The notes beneath the pieces are model-generated. The model had not been told where the DNA came from, made no database searches, and saw nothing but the letters and a program-made list of their open reading frames with translations. From contig CM076153.1 of assembly GCA_038025085.1 (NCBI GenBank), positions 1-64,000 on the forward strand: DNA of 64,000 nucleotides. The letters are read 5' to 3'. Numbering within the stretch: position 1 is the first letter of the stretch; every line of letters begins with the position of its first letter. This DNA comes from Tetragonia tetragonoides (lineage: Eukaryota; Streptophyta; Magnoliopsida; Caryophyllales; Aizoaceae). A program made the translations under genes and the position numbers. Shown here one piece after another: positions 12,976-27,800 of this stretch.

Positions 12976-14269
12976 CGAGTCTCGGTACCCTAAAATTTTA
13001 ATTCTTGTGGTACCTTATGAATCCTTACAGATAAGGAGTTGCCGAGTCTCGGATTACAGCTCGCGAGATAGGGCGCCCTTATTCATGGATTTTAGTTTTT
13101 CATCCGATTGACCTAAAATTTTGCAGAGTCATATAAATAGGAAAAATAAGTAACTTTAGTTCTTGTGGTACCCTATGAATCCCAACCAGTAAGGAGTTGC
13201 CGCGTCTCAGATTACAGCTCGCGAGAGAAGGCGCCCTATTCATGGATTTTAGCTATTCATCCGATTGGCCCAAAATTTTGCAGGATCATATAAATCGAGA
13301 AAATAAGAAACTTTAATTCTTGTGGTACCCTATGAATCATTACATATAAGGAGTTGTCGAGTCTAGGATTACAGCTCGCGAGATAAGGCGCCCTATTCAT
13401 GGATTTTAGTTTTTCATCCGATTGGCCTAAAATTTGGCAGGGTCTTATAAATCGACAAAATAAGAAACTTTAGTTCTTGTGGTACCCTATGAATCCCAAC
13501 ATGTAAGGAGTTGCCGAGTCTCGGATTACAGCTCGCGAGAGAAGGCACCCTATTCATGGATTTTAGTTTTTATCCGATTCGCCTAAAATTTTGCAGGGTC
13601 ATATAAATTGAAAAAATAAGAAACTTTAATTCTTGTTGTACCCTATGAATCCTTACAGATAAATAGTTGCCGAGTCTCGGATTACAGCTCGCGAAAGAAG
13701 GCGCCCTATTCATGGATTTTAGTTTTTAATCCGATTGGCCTAAAATTTTGCAGGTTCATATAAATCGAAAAAATAAGCAACTTTAATTCTTGTGGAACCC
13801 CATGAATCTTTACAGATAAGGAGTCGTCGAGTCTCGGATTACAGCTTGCGAGAGAAGGCGCCCTATTCATGGATTTTAGTTATTCATCCGATTGGCCTAA
13901 AATTTTCTAGGTTCATATAAATCGACAAAATAAGAAACTTTAATTCTTGTGGTACCCTATGAATCCTTACAGATAAGGAGTCGACGAGTCTCTGATTACA
14001 GCTCGCGAGAGAAGGCGCCCTATTCATGGATTTTAGTTTTTCATCCGATTGACCTAAAATTTTGCAGGGTCATATAAATCGATAAAATAAGAAACTTTAA
14101 TTGTTGTGGTACCCTATGAATCCCATCGAGTAAGGAGTTGTCGCGTCTCGGATTACAGCTCGCGAGAGAAGGCGCCCTATTCAAGGATTTTAGTTATTCA
14201 TCCGAGTGTCCTAAAATTTTGCAGGGTCATATAAATCGATAAAATACGGAACTTTAATTCTTGTGGTAC

Positions 14270-14640
14270 CCTATGAATCCTAGAGATAAGGAGTTGCCGA
14301 GTCTCGGATTACAGCTCGCGAGAGAAGGCGCATTATTCATGGATTTCTGTTTTCATCCGATTGGCCTAAAATTTTGTTGGGTCATATAAATCGACAAAAT
14401 AAATAACATTAATTTTTTGTGCTACCCTATGAATCCCAATGAGTAAGGAGTTCCCGCGTCTCGGATTATAGCTCGCGAGAGAAGGCGCCCTTTTCATTGA
14501 TTTTAGTTTTTCATCCGATTGGCCTAAAATTTTGCAGGGTCATATAAATCGATAAAATAAGCAACTTTAATTCTTGTGGTACTCTATGAATCCCAATGAG
14601 TAAGGAGTTTCAGCGTCTAGGATTACAGCCCGCGAGACAA
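14270..14640. repeat. Second copy of a two-monomer variant block (first copy about 6165-6490)
   Basis: The unusual variants CATTATTCATGGATTTCTG, GTTGGGTCATATAAATC with AAATAACATTAATTTTTTG, and GAGTTTCAGCGTCTAGG occur at 6181-6490 and again at 14331-14640 (offset 8150). The offset differs from those of blocks A, B and C, so this is a separate duplication junction. Confidence 0.75.
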
Positions 14641-15489
14641 GGCGCTCTATTTATGAATTTTTGTTTTTCAACCTATTGGCCTAAAATTTTGCAGGGTCAT
14701 ATAAATCGACAAAATAAGCAACTTTAATTCTTGTGGTACCCTAGTAATCCCAACGACAAAGGATTTGCCGTGCCTCGGATTAAAGCTCGCGAGAAAAGGC
14801 GCCTTATTCATGGATTTTAGCTTTTCACCGATTGGCCTAAAATTTTCCAGGGTCATATACATCGACAAAATAAGCAACTTTAATTCATGGATTTTAGTTT
14901 TTCATCCGATTGACCTAAAATTTTGCAGGGTCGTATAAATCGAAAAAATAAGGAAATTTATTTCTTGTGGTACCCTATGAATCCCAACGAGTAAGGAGTT
15001 GTCTGGTCCCGGATTACAGCTCGCGAGAGAAGACGCTCTTTTCATGGATTTTAGTTTTTCATCCGATTGGCCTAAAATTTTGCAGGGTCATATAAATCAA
15101 CAAAATAAGAAACTTTAATTCTTATGGTACCCTATGAATCCCAACGAGTAAGGAGTTAACGTGTCTCGGATTACAGCTCGCGAGAAAAGGCGCCTTATTC
15201 ATGGATTTATGTTATTCATCCGATTGGCCTAAAATTTTGCAGGGTCATATAAATCGATAAAATAAGCAACTTTAATTCTTGTGGCACCCTATGAGTCCTT
15301 ACAGATAAGGAGTTGCCGAGTCTCGGATTACAGCTCGCGAGAGAAGGCGCCCTATACATGGATTTTAGTTTTTCATCCGATTAGCCTAAAATTTTGCATG
15401 GTCATAGAAATCGAAAAAATAAGAAACTTTAATTCTTGTTGTACCCTATGAATCCTTACAGATAAGGAGTTGCCGAGTCTCCGATTACA

Positions 15490-18400
15490 GCTCGCGAGAG
15501 AAGGCGCCCTATTCATGGATTTTAATATTTCATCCAATTGGCCTAAAATTTTGCAGGGTCATATAACTCGACAAAATAAGCATCTTTATACCTTGTGGCA
15601 ACCTATGAATCCTTACGAGTAAGGAGTTGCCGCTTCTCAGATTACATCTCGCGAGAGAATGCGCCCTATTCATGGATTTTAGTTTTTTATCCGATTGGCC
15701 TAAAATTTTGCAGGGTCATATAAATCGACAAAATAAGAAACTTTAATTCTTGTGGTACCCTATCAATCCCAACGAGTAAGGAGTTGCCGACTCTCGGACT
15801 ACAGCTCGCGAGAGAAGGCGCCCTATTCATGGATTTTAGTTTTTTCATCCGATTGGCGTAAAATTTTTCAGGGTCATATAAATCGATAAAATAAGCAACT
15901 TTAATTCTTGTGGTACCCTATGAATCCCAACAAGTAAGGAGTTGCCGCGTCTCGGATTACAGCTCGCGAGAGAAGGCGCCCTATTCATGGATTTTAATTA
16001 TTCATCCGATTGGCCAAAAAATTTGCAGGGTCTTATAAATCAACAAAATAAGGAACTTTAATTCTTGTGGTACCTTATGAATCCCAACGAGTAAGGAGGT
16101 GTCGCGTCACGGATTACAGCTCGCGAGACAAGGCGCCCTATTCATGAATTTTAGTTTTTCATCAGATTGGCCTAATATTTTGCAGCATCATATAAATCGA
16201 CAAAATAAGAAACTTTAATTCTTGTGGTACCCTATGAATCCCAACAAGTAAGGAGTTGCCGCGTCTCGGATTACAGCTCGCGAGAGAAGGCGCCCTATTC
16301 ATGGATTTTAATTATTCATCCGATTGGCATAAAATTTTGCAGGGTTATATAAATCGACAAAGTAAGAAACTTTAATTCTTGTGGCACCCTATTAATCCCA
16401 ACGACTAAGTAGTTGCCGGGTCTCGGATTACAGCTCGCGAGATAAGGCGCCTTATTCATGGATTTTAGTTTTTCATCCGATTGGCCTAAAATTTTGCAGG
16501 GTCTGATAAATCGATAAAATAAGCAACTTTAATTGTTTTGGTACCCTATGAATCCTTACAGATCAGGAGTTGCCGAGTCTTGGATTACAACTCGCGAGAG
16601 AATGCGCTATATTCATGGATTTTAGTTTTTCATCCGATTGGTTTAAAACTTTGCAGGGTCATATAAATCGAGAAAATACGCAACATTAATTCTTGTTGTA
16701 CCCTATGAATCCCAACTATTAAGGAGTTGTCGCGTCTCGGATTACAGCTCACGAGAGAAGGCGCCCTTTTCATGGATTTTAGTTTTTCATCCGATTGGCC
16801 TAACACTTTGAAAGGTCATATAAATCGACAAAATAAGCAACTTTAATTCTTGTTGTACCCTAAGAATCCCAATGAGTAAGGAGTTGCCGGGTCTCGGATT
16901 ACAGCTCGCGAGATAAGGCGCCCTAGTCATGGATTTTAGTTTTTCATCCGATTAGCCTAAAATTTTGCAGGGTCATATAAATCGACAAAATAAGCAGCTT
17001 TAATTCTTTTGGTACCCTATGAATCCTTACAGATAAGGAGTTGCCGAGTCTCGGATTACAACTCGCGAGAGAATGCGCGCTATTCATGGATTTTAGTTTT
17101 TCATCCGATTGGCTTAAAATTTTGGAAGGTGTTATAAATCGACAAAATAAGCAACATAAATTCTTGTGGTACCCTATGAATCCCAACGAGTAAGGAGTTG
17201 TCGCGTCTCGGATTACAGCTCGCGAGACAAGGCGCCCTATTCATAAATTTTAGTTTTTCATCCGATTGGTCTAAACTTTCGCAGGGTCATATAAATTGAC
17301 AAAATAAGCAACTTGAATTCTTGGGGTAACCTATGAATCCTAACGACTAAGGAGTTGCCGGGTCTCGGACTACATCTCGCGAGAGAAGGCGCCCTTTCCA
17401 TGCATTTTTTTTTTCATCCTATTAGCCTAAAATTTTGCAGGGTCATATAAATCGACAAAATAAACAACTTTAATTCTTGTAGTACCCTATGAATCATTAC
17501 AGATAAGGAGTTGCTGAGTCTCGGATTATAGCTCGCGAGAGGAAGCGCCCTTTTAATGGATTTTAATTTTTCATTCGATTGGCCTAAAATATGCAGGGTC
17601 ATATAAATCGACAAAATAAGAAACTTTAATTGTTGTGGTACCCTATGATTCCTTACAGATAAGGAGTTGCCGCGTCTCGGATTACATCTCGCGAGAGAAG
17701 GCGCCCTATTCATGGATTTTAGTTTTTCATCTGATTGGCCTAATATTTTGATTGGTCATATAAATTGACAAAATACGCACCTTTAATTCTTGTGGTACCC
17801 TATGAATCCCAATGAGTAAGGAGTTGTCGCGTCTCAGATTACAACTCGCGAGACAAGGCGCCCTATTCATAAATTTTAGTTTTTCATCCAATTGGTCTAA
17901 ACTTTTGCAGGGTCATATAAATCGACAAAATAAGCAACTTTAATTCTTGTGGTAACCTATGAATCCTAACGACTAAGGAGTTGCCGGGTCTCGGACTACA
18001 TCTCGCGAGAGAAGGCGCACTTTTCATGGATTTTTTTTTTCATCCGATTAGCCTAAAATTTTGCAGGGTCATATAAATCGACAAAATAAGCAACTTTAAT
18101 TGTTGTAGTACCCTATGAATCCTTACAGATAAGGAGTTGATGAATCTCGGATTACAGTTCGCGAGAGGAAGCGCCCTTTTAATGGATTTTAGTTTTTTAT
18201 TCGATTGGCCTAAAATTTGCAGGGTCATATAAATCGACAAAATAAGCAACTTTAATTGTTATGGTACCCTATTATTCCTTACAGATAAGGAGTTGCTGCG
18301 TCTCGAATTACATCTCGCGAGAGAAGGCGCCCTATTCATGGATTTTAGTTTTTCATCTGATTGGCCTAATATTTTGCTTGGTCATATAAACCGACAAAAT

Positions 18401-18560
18401 AAGCAACTTTAAGTCTTGTGGTACCCTATGAATACTTAGAGATAAGAATTGCCGAGTCTCAGATTACAGCTCGCGAGAGAAGGCGCCCTATTCATGAATT
18501 TTAGTTTTTCATCCGATTCGCCTAAAATTTTGCAGGGTCATATAAATCCACAAAATAAGA
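15490..18560. repeat. Satellite higher-order block, copy C
   Basis: Matches copy A and its left extension (6640-9870). The offset is 8855-8856 up to about 16190 and about 8695 afterwards, so copy C lost one monomer length near 16200-16330. The junction there duplicates a neighbouring AACAAGTAAGG monomer. This pattern fits unequal exchange after block duplication. Confidence 0.8.
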
Positions 18561-21500
18561 AACTTTAATTGTTGTGGTACCCTATGAACCCATATAGATA
18601 ATGAGTTCTCGCGTCTCGCTTTACAGCTCGCAAGAGGAGGCGCCTTATTCATGGATTTGAGTTTTTCATATTATTGGCCTAATATTTTGCTTGGTCATAT
18701 AAATAGACAAAATAAGAAACTTTAATTATTGTGGTACCCTATGAATCCCATCGAGTAAGGAGTTGACGTGTCTCGGATTACAGCTCGCGAGAGTAGGTGC
18801 CTTATTCATGGATTTTAGTTTTTCATCTGATTGGCTTAAAATTTTGCTGGGTCATATCATTCGACAAAATAAGCAACTTTAATTCTTGTGGTACCCTATT
18901 AATCCTTAAAAATAAGGAGTTCCCGAGTCTCGGATTACAGCTCGCGAGAGAAGGCGCCCTATTCATGGATTTTAGTTTTTCATCTGATTGGCCTAAAATT
19001 TTGCAGGGTCATATAAATTGACAAAATAATAAAATTTAATTCTTTTGGAACCCTATGAATCCTAACGAGTAAGGAGTTGTCGTGTCTTGGATTACAGCTC
19101 GCGAGAGAAGGCTCCCTATTCATCGATTTTCGTTTTTCATCTGATTGGCCTAAACTTTTGCAGGGTCATATAAATCGACAAAATAAGAAACTTTAATTGT
19201 TGTGGTACCCTATGAATCCATACAAATAAGGAGTTGTCGAGTCTCAGATTAAAGCTCGCGAGAGAAGGCGCCCTATTCATGGATTTTAAATTCTCACCCG
19301 ATTGGCCTAAACTTTTTCAGTGTCATATAAATCGACAAAATGAGCATATTTAATTATTGTGGTACCCTATCAATCCCAACGAGTAAGGAGTTGCCGACTA
19401 CCGGACTACAGCTCGCGAGAGAAAGCGCCCTATTCATGGATTTTAATTTTTCATCCGATTGACCTAAAATTTTTCAGGGTCATATAAATCGACAAAATAA
19501 GAAACTTTAATTCTTGTGGTACCCTATGAATCCTTACAGATAAGGAGTTTCTGAGTCTCGGATTACAACTCGCGAGAGAACAGGCCATATTCATGGATTT
19601 TAGTTTTTCATCCGATTGGCCTAAAACTTTGCAGGGTCATATAAATCGTCAAAATAAGAAACTTTAATTCTTGTGACACCCTATGAATCCCAAAGAGTGA
19701 GGAGTTGCCGCGTCTCGGGTTATAGCTCGCGAGAGAAGGCGCCCTTTCAACGGATTTTTGTTTTTCATCCGATTGGCCTAAAATTTTGCTGGGTCATATT
19801 AATTGACAAAATAAGCACCTTTAATTCTTGTGGTACCCTATGAATCCCAATGAGTAAGGAGTTGTCGGGTCTCGGATTACAGGTCGCGAGAGAAGGCGCC
19901 CTATTCATGGATTTTAGGTATTCATCCGATTTGCCAAAAACATTGCAGAGTCATAAATTGGCAAAATAAGAAACTTTAGATCTTGTGCTACCCTATGAAT
20001 CCCAACGAGTAAAGAGTTGTCGCGTCTCGGATTACAGGTCGCTAGAGAAGGCGCCCTATTCATGGAATTTAGTTTTTCATCCGATTGGCCTAAAATTTTG
20101 CTGGGTAATATCAATCAACAAAATAAGCAACTTTAATTCTTGTGGTACCCTATGAATCCTTACAGATAAAGAGTTGTCGGGTCTCGGATTACAGCTCGCG
20201 ACAGTAGGCGACCTATTCATGGATTTTAGTTTTTCATCCGATTGGCCTAAACTTTTGTTGGGTCATATCAGTCGACAAACTTTAATTCTTGTGGTACCCT
20301 ATGAATACTTACAGATAAGGAGTTGTCGAGTCTCGGATTACAGCGCGCGAGAGAAGGCGCCCTTTTCATGGATTTTAGTTTTTCATCCGATTGGCCTAAA
20401 ATTTTGCAGGGTCATATAAATCAAAAAATAAGAAACTTTAATTATTGTGGTACCCTATGAATCATTACAGATAAGGAGTTGTCGAGTCACTCTTTACAGC
20501 TCGCGAGAGCTGGCAAGCTAATAATGGATTTTAGTATTTCATCTGATTGGCCTAAACCTTTGCAGGGTCATATAAATTAACAAAATAAGCAACTTTAATT
20601 CTTGTGGTACTCTATGAATCCCAACGAATAAGGAGTTGCCGCGTCTCGGATTACAGGTCACGAGAGAAGGCGCCCTTTTCATGGATTTTAGTTTTTCATC
20701 CGATTGGCCTAAAAATTTGCAGGGTCATATAAATCGACAAAATAAGTAACTTTAATTCTTGTGGTACCCTATGAATCCTTACAGATATGGAGTTGCCAAG
20801 TCTCGCATTACAGCTCGCGAGAAAAGGCGCCCTTTTCATGGATTCTAGTTTTTCATCCGATTGGCCTAAAATTTTGCAGGGTCATGCAAATCAACAAAAT
20901 AAGCAACTTTAATTCTTCTGGTACCCTATGAATCCTTGCAGATAAGAATTGCCGAGTCTCGGATTACAGCTCGCGAGAAAAGGCGCCATTTTCATGGAGT
21001 TTAGTTTTTCACCCGAATAGCCTAAAATTTTGCAAGGTCATATAAATCAACAAAAGAAGAAACTTTACAACTCGAGGGAGGAGGCGCCCTATTAATTGAT
21101 TTTAGTGTTTTATCCGCTTGGCCTAAAATTTTGGAGGGTCATATAAATCGACAAAATAAGCAACTTTAGTTCTTGTGGTACCCTATGAATCCCAACGAGT
21201 AAGGAGTTACCACGTCTCAGATTACCGCTCCATACAGAAAGCGCCCTCTTCATGGATTTTAGTTATTCATCCAATTGGCCTAAAATTTTGCAGGGTCATA
21301 TATATCGACAAAATAAGCAAATTTAATTCTTGTGGTACCCCATGAATCCTTACAAATAAGGATTTACCGAGTCTCGGATTACAGCTCGCGAGAGAAGGCG
21401 CCCTATTCTTGGATTGTAGTCTTTCATCCGATTGGCCTAAAATTTTGCAAAGTCATATAAGTCGACAAAATAAGAAACTTTAATTCTTGTGTTACCCTAT

Positions 21501-24500
21501 CAATCCCAACGAGTAAGGAGTTGCCGCGTCTCGGATTACAACTCGCGAGAGAAGGCGCCCTATTCATGGATTTTAGTTTTTCACCGATACGCCTAAAAGT
21601 TTGCAGGGTCATATACATCGGCAACATAAGCAACTTTAATTCTTATGGTACCCTATGAATACCGATGGGTAAGGAGTTTCCACATCTCGGATTATAGCTC
21701 GCGGGAGGAGGCGCCCTATTCATGGATTTTACTTTTTCATCCGATTCGCATAAAATTTTGCAGGGTCATATAATTCGACAAAATAAGCAACTTTAATTCT
21801 TGTGGTACCCAATGAATCGTTACAGATAAGGAGTTGCCGAGTCTCGGATTACAGCTCGAGAGAGAAGGAGCCCTATTCATGGATTTAAGCTTTTCACCCG
21901 ATTGGCCTAAACTTTTGCAGGGTCATATAAATCTTTAAAATAAGCAGCTTTAATTCTTGTGGTTCCCTATCAATCCCAACAAATAAGGAGTTGCCGCATC
22001 TCGGATTACAGCTCGCGAGAGAAGGCGCCCTATTCATGGATTTTAGTTTTTCATCCGATTGGCCTAAAATTTTGCAGGGTCATATAAATCGACAAAATAA
22101 GCAACTTTAATTCTTGTGGTACCCTACGAATCCTTACAGATAAAGAGTTGTCGAGTCTCGGATTACAGCTCGCGAGAGAAGGTGCCCTATTCTTGGATTT
22201 TAGTCTTTAATCCGATTGGCCTAAAATTTTGCAGAGTCATATAAATCGACAAAATAAGAAACTTTAATTATTGTGGTACCCTATCAATCCCAACGAGTAA
22301 GGAGTTGCCGACTATCGGACTACAGCTCGCGAGAGAAGGCGCCCTGTTCATGGATTTTAGTTTTTCATCCGATTGGCCTAAAATTTTGCAGGGTCATATA
22401 AATCGATAAAATAAGAAACTTTAATTCTTGTGGTACCCTATGAATCCCTACAAGAAACAAGTTGCCGGGTCTCGGATTACAGCTCGCGAGAGAAGGCGCC
22501 GTATTCATGGATTTTAGTTATTCATCCGATTGGCCTAAAAAAATTTCAGGGTCATATAAATCAACAAAATAAGCCACATTAATAGTTTTGGTACCCTATG
22601 AATCCCAACGAGTAAGGAGTTGCCGCGTCTCGGATTACAGCTCGCGTGAGAAGGCACCCTTTTCATGGATTTTAGTTTTTCATCCGATTGGCCTAAAGTT
22701 TTGCAGGGTCATATAAATCGACAAAATAAGCAACTTTAATTCTTCTTGTACCCTATGAATCCCAATGAGTAAGGAGTTGCCGGGTCTCGGATTACAGCTC
22801 GCTAGAGAAGGCGCCCTTTTCATGGATTTTAGTTTTTCATCCGATTGGCCTAAAATTTTGCAGACTCATATAAATCGACAAAATAAGAAACTTTAGTTCT
22901 TGTGGTACCCTCTGAATCCCAACGACTAAGGAGTTGCCTGGTCTCGGAATACATCTCGCGAGGGAAGGAGCCCTATTCATGGATTTTTGTTTTTCACCGA
23001 TTGGCCTATACTTTTGCAGGGTCATATGAATCGACAAAACAAGCAACTGTAATTCTAGTGGTACCCTATTAATCCCAACGAGTAAGGAGTTGCCGCGTCT
23101 CGGATTACAGCTCGCGAGAGACGGCGCCCTTTTCATGGATTTTAGTTTTTCATCCGATTGGCCTAAAATTTTGCAAACTCATATAAATCGACAAAATAAG
23201 AAACTTTAGTTCTTGTGGTACCCTCTGAATCCCAAGGACTAAGGAGTTGCCTGGTCTCGGATTACATCTCGCGAGGGAAGGAGCCCTATTCATGGATTTT
23301 TGTTTTTCACCGATTGGCTTAAAATTTTGCAGGGTCATATAAATCGAGAAAATAAGCAAATTTAATTTTTGTGGTACCCCATGATTCCCAACGAGTAAGG
23401 AGTCGTCGAGTCTCGGATTACAGCTCGCGAGAGAAGGCGCCCTATTCATGGATTTTAGTTTTTGATCCGATTGACCTAAAATTTTGCAGGCTCATATAAA
23501 TCGACAAAATAAGCAACTTTAATTCTTGTAGTACCCTATGAAACCCAACGAGTACGGAGTTGCCGGGTCTCAGATTACAACTCGCGAGAGAAGGCGCCCT
23601 ATTCATGGATTTTAGTTTTTCACCGATTGGCCTAAAATTTTGCAGGGTCATATAAATCGACAAAATAAGCAACTTTAATTCTTGTGGTACCCTATGAATC
23701 CCAACGAGTAAGGAGTTGCCGCATCTCGGATTACAGCTCGCGAGACAAGGCGCACTATTCATAAATTTTAGCTTTTCATCCGATTAGCCTAAAATTTTCC
23801 AGGGTCATATAAATCGACAAAGTAAGCAACTTTAATTATTGTGGTACCCTATGAATCCTTATAGATAAGGAGTTGCCGAGTCTCGGATTACAGCTCGCTA
23901 GAGGAGGCGCCCTTTTAATGGATTTTAGTTTTTTATCCGATTGGCCTAAAATTTGCAGGGTCATATAAATCGACAAAATAAGCAACTTTAATTGTCGTGG
24001 TACCCTATGAATCCTTACAGATAAGGTGTTGCCGCGTTTCGGATTACATCTCGCGAGAGAAGGCGCCCTATTCATGGATTTTAATTTTACATCTGATTGG
24101 CCTAATATTTTTCTTGGTCATATAAATCGACAAAATAAGCAACTTTAATTCTTGTGGTACCCTATGAATCCTTAGAGATAAGAATTGTCGCGTCTCAGAT
24201 TACAGCTCGCGAGAGAAGGCGCCCTATTCATGGATTTTAGTTTCTCACCCGATTGGCCTAAACTTTTACAGCGTCATATAAATCGAAAAAATAAGAAACT
24301 TTGATTCTTTTGGTAACCTATGAATCCTTACATATAAGGAGTTGCCGAGTCTCATATTATAGCTCGAGAGAGAAGGCGCCCTATTCATGGATTTTAGTTT
24401 TTCATTCGATTGGCCTAAAATTTTGCAGGGTCATATAAATCGACAAAATAAGCAACTTTAATTCTTGTGGTACCCTATGAATCCCAACGAGTAAGGAGTC

Positions 24501-24826
24501 GTGGCGTCTCGGATTATAGCTCGCGAGTGTAGGCGCCCTATTCTTGGATTTTAGTTTTTCATCCGATTGGCCTAATATTTTGAAGGGTCTTATCAATCGA
24601 CAAAATAAGCAACCTTAATTCTTGTGGTACCCTATGAATCCTTACAGATAAGGTGTTGCTGAGTCTCGGATTACAGCTCGCGAGAGAAGGCGCCTTTTTC
24701 ATGGATTTTAGTTTTTCATCCGATTGGCCTAAAATTTTGCAGAGTCATATAAATCGACAAAATAAGCAACTTTAATTCTTGTGGTACCCTATGAATTCTT
24801 ACAGATAAGGAGTTGCCGAGTCTCAG

Positions 24827-27800
24827 TAGCCAAAGGAGGCGCCCTGTTAATGGATTTTAGTTTTTCATCTGATTGGCGTAAAATATTGCAGGGTCATATA
24901 ACTTGACAAAATAAGCAACTTTAATTCTTGTGTTACCCTATGAATCCCTACGAGTAAGTAGTTGTCAGGTCTGGGATTATAGCTCGCGAGAGAAGGCGGC
25001 CTATTCATGGGTTTTAGTTTTTCATCCGATTAGCCTAAAAATTTTTAGGGTCATATAACTCGTGAAAATAAAAAACTTTAATTCTTGGGGTACCCTATGA
25101 ATCCCTACGAGTAAGGACTTATCGCGTCTCGGGTTACAGCTCGCGAGAGAAGGCGCCCCAATCATGGATTTTAGTTTTTCATCCGATTGGCCTAAAATTT
25201 GGCAGGGTCATATAACACGAAAGAATAAGCAACTTTAATTTTGTGGTACCCTATGAATCCCTACGAGTAAGGAGTTGTCGGGTCTCGGATTACAGCTCGC
25301 GAGAGAAAGCGCCCTATTCATGGATTTTAGTTTTTCATCCGATTAGCCTAAAAAATTGCAGAGTCATATAACTCGTCAAAATAAGCAACTTTAATTCTTG
25401 TGGTACCCTACGAATCCCTACGAGTAAGGAGTTGTCACGTCTGGGGTTACAGCTCGCGAGAAAAGGCTCCCTAATCATGAATTTTTGTTTTTCATCCGAT
25501 TGGCGTAAACTTTTGCAGAGTCATATAACTCGACAAAATAAGAAACTTTAATACTTGTGGTACCATATGAATCCCAACGAGTAAGGAGTAGCTGCGTCTC
25601 GGAATACTGCTCGCGAGAGAAGGCGTCCAATTCATGGATTTTATTTTTTCATCCGATTGGCCTAAAATTTTGCATGGTCATCTAACTCGACAAAATAAGC
25701 AATTTTATATCTTGTGGTACCCTATGAATCCCTATGAGTAAGGAGTTCCCGCGTCAAGGATTACAGCTCGGGAGAGAAGGTGCCTCATTCATAGATTTTA
25801 GTCTTTCATCCGATTAGCCTAAAATTTTGCAGGGTCATATAACTCGACAAAATAAGCAATTTAACTCTTGTGGTACCCTATGAATCCCTACGAGTAAGGA
25901 GTTGTCAGGTCTAGGATTACAGCTCGCGAGAGAAGGCGCCCTATTCAGGGATTTTAGTTTTTCAACCGATTGGCCTAAAATTTTGCTGGGTCATATACCT
26001 CGACAAAATAAGCAACTTTAATTCTTGTGGTACCCTATGAATCCCTACGAGTAAGTAGTTGCCGAGTCTCGGATAACAGCTTGCAAGAGAACGCTCCCTA
26101 TTCATGGATTTTAATTTTTCATCCGATTGGTTTAAAATTTTGCAGGTTCATATACCTGACAAAATAAGCAACTTTTATTCTTCTGGTACCCTATGAATCC
26201 CTACGAGTAAGGAGTTGTCGTATCTCGGGTTCCAGCTCGCGAGAGAAGGCGCCCTATTCATGGGTTTTAGTTTTTCATCCGATTAGCCTAAAAATTTGCA
26301 GGGTCATATATACCTCGACAAATAAGCAATCTTAATTCTTGTGGTACCATATGAATCACTACGAGTAAGGGGTTGTCGCGTCTTGGATTACAGCTCGCGA
26401 GAGAAGGCGCCCTATTCATGGATTTTAATTTTTCATCCGATTGGCCTAAAATTTTGATGGGTCATATAACTCGACAAAATAAACAACCTTAATTCTTATG
26501 GTACCCTATGACTCCCTACGAGTAAGGAGTTGTCGCGTCTAGGATTACAGCTCGCGAGAGAAGGCGCCCTGTTCATGCATTTTAGTTTTTCATCCGATTG
26601 GCCTAAAATTTTGCAGGGTCATATAACTCAACAAAATAAGCAACTGTAATTCTTGTGGTACCCTATGAATCCCTACGAGAAAGGAGTTGCCGCGTCTCGG
26701 ATTACAGCTCGCGAGAGAAGGCGCTCTATTCATGGATTTTAGTTTTTCATCCGATTGGCCTAAAATTTTGCAGGGTCATATAACTCGACAACATAAGCAA
26801 CTATAATTCTTGTGGTACCCTATCAATCCCTACGAGAAAGGAGTTGCCGGGTCTTGGATTACAGCTCGCGAGAGAAGGCGCCCTATTCATGGATTTTAGT
26901 TTTTCATCCGATAAGCCTAAAATTTTGCAGGGTCATATAAATCGACAAAATAAGCAAATTTAATTCTTGTGGTACCCTATGGATCCCTACGAGTAAGGAG
27001 TTGCCGAGTCTCGGATTAAAGCTCGCTAGAGAAGGCGCCCTATTCATGGATTTTAGTTTTTCATCCGATTGGCCTAAAATTTTGCAGGGTCATATAACGC
27101 GACAAAAAAAAGAAACTTTAATTCTTGTGGTACCCTATGAATGTCTACGAGTAAGTTGTTGCCGCGTCTCGGATTACAGCTCCAAAGAGAAGGCACCCTA
27201 TTCATGGATTTTAGTTTTTCGTCAGATTGGCCTAAACTTTTGCAGGGTCATATAACTCAACAAAATATGCAACTTCAATTCTTGTGGTACCCAATGAATC
27301 CCTACGAGTATAGAGTTGCCGCGTCTCGGATTACAGCTCGCGAGAGAAGGCGCCCTATACATGGATTTTAGTTTTTCATCCGATTGGCCTAAAAGTGTGT
27401 AGGGTCATATAACTCGACAAAATAAGCAACTTTAATTCTTGTCGTACCCTAAGAATCCCTACCAGTAAGGAGTTGCCGCTTCTAGGATTACAGCTCGCGA
27501 GAGAAGGCGCCCTATTCATGGATTTTAGTTTTTCATCCGATTGGCCTAAACTTTTGCAGAGTTATATAACTCGATGAAATATGCAACTTTGTTTCTTGTC
27601 GTACCCTATTAATCCCTACGAGTAAGGAGTTGCCGCGTCTCAGGTTACAGCTCGCGAGAGAAGGCACCCTTATCATGGATTTTAGTTTTTCATCTGGTAC
27701 TCTACAAAATAAGCAACTTTAATTCATGTGGTACTCGATGAATCCCTACGAGTTAGGAGTTGTCGGGTCTCGGATTACAGCTCGCGATAGAAGAAGCTCT

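Larger units (their letters stand above)
4625..24826. repeat. Subtelomeric satellite, 157-bp unit, domain I (telomere side)
   Basis: About 129 head-to-tail monomers. The unit, counted from CATGGATTTT to the next, is 157 bp; single-base indels give 155-158. Landmarks in order: CATGGATTTTAGTTTTTCATC, GATTGGCCTAAAATTTTGCA, GGGTCATATAAATCGAC, AAAATAAGCAACTTTAATTC, GGTACC, GAATCCCAACGAGTAAGGAG or GAATCCTTACAGATAAGGAG, TTGCCGCGTCTCGGATTACA, CTCGCGAGAGAAGGCGCC. It combines an AT-rich body with palindromic GC-rich islands (TCGCGA, GGCGCC, GGTACC). This domain is marked by CATATAAATCGAC. Truncated or fused monomers occur near 12970, 14880 and 21068. Two-monomer open frames on the minus strand arise only where a unit is 156 bp and are not genes. 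Confidence 0.97.

Noticed and set aside
4774..24596. Many minus-strand open frames of 60-106 codons with a repeated MNRAPSLASCNPRRGNSL-like sequence
   Set aside because: They are translations of the tandem satellite and stay open only where a monomer happens to be 156 bp; the 157-bp unit breaks the frame. No start context or selection signature.
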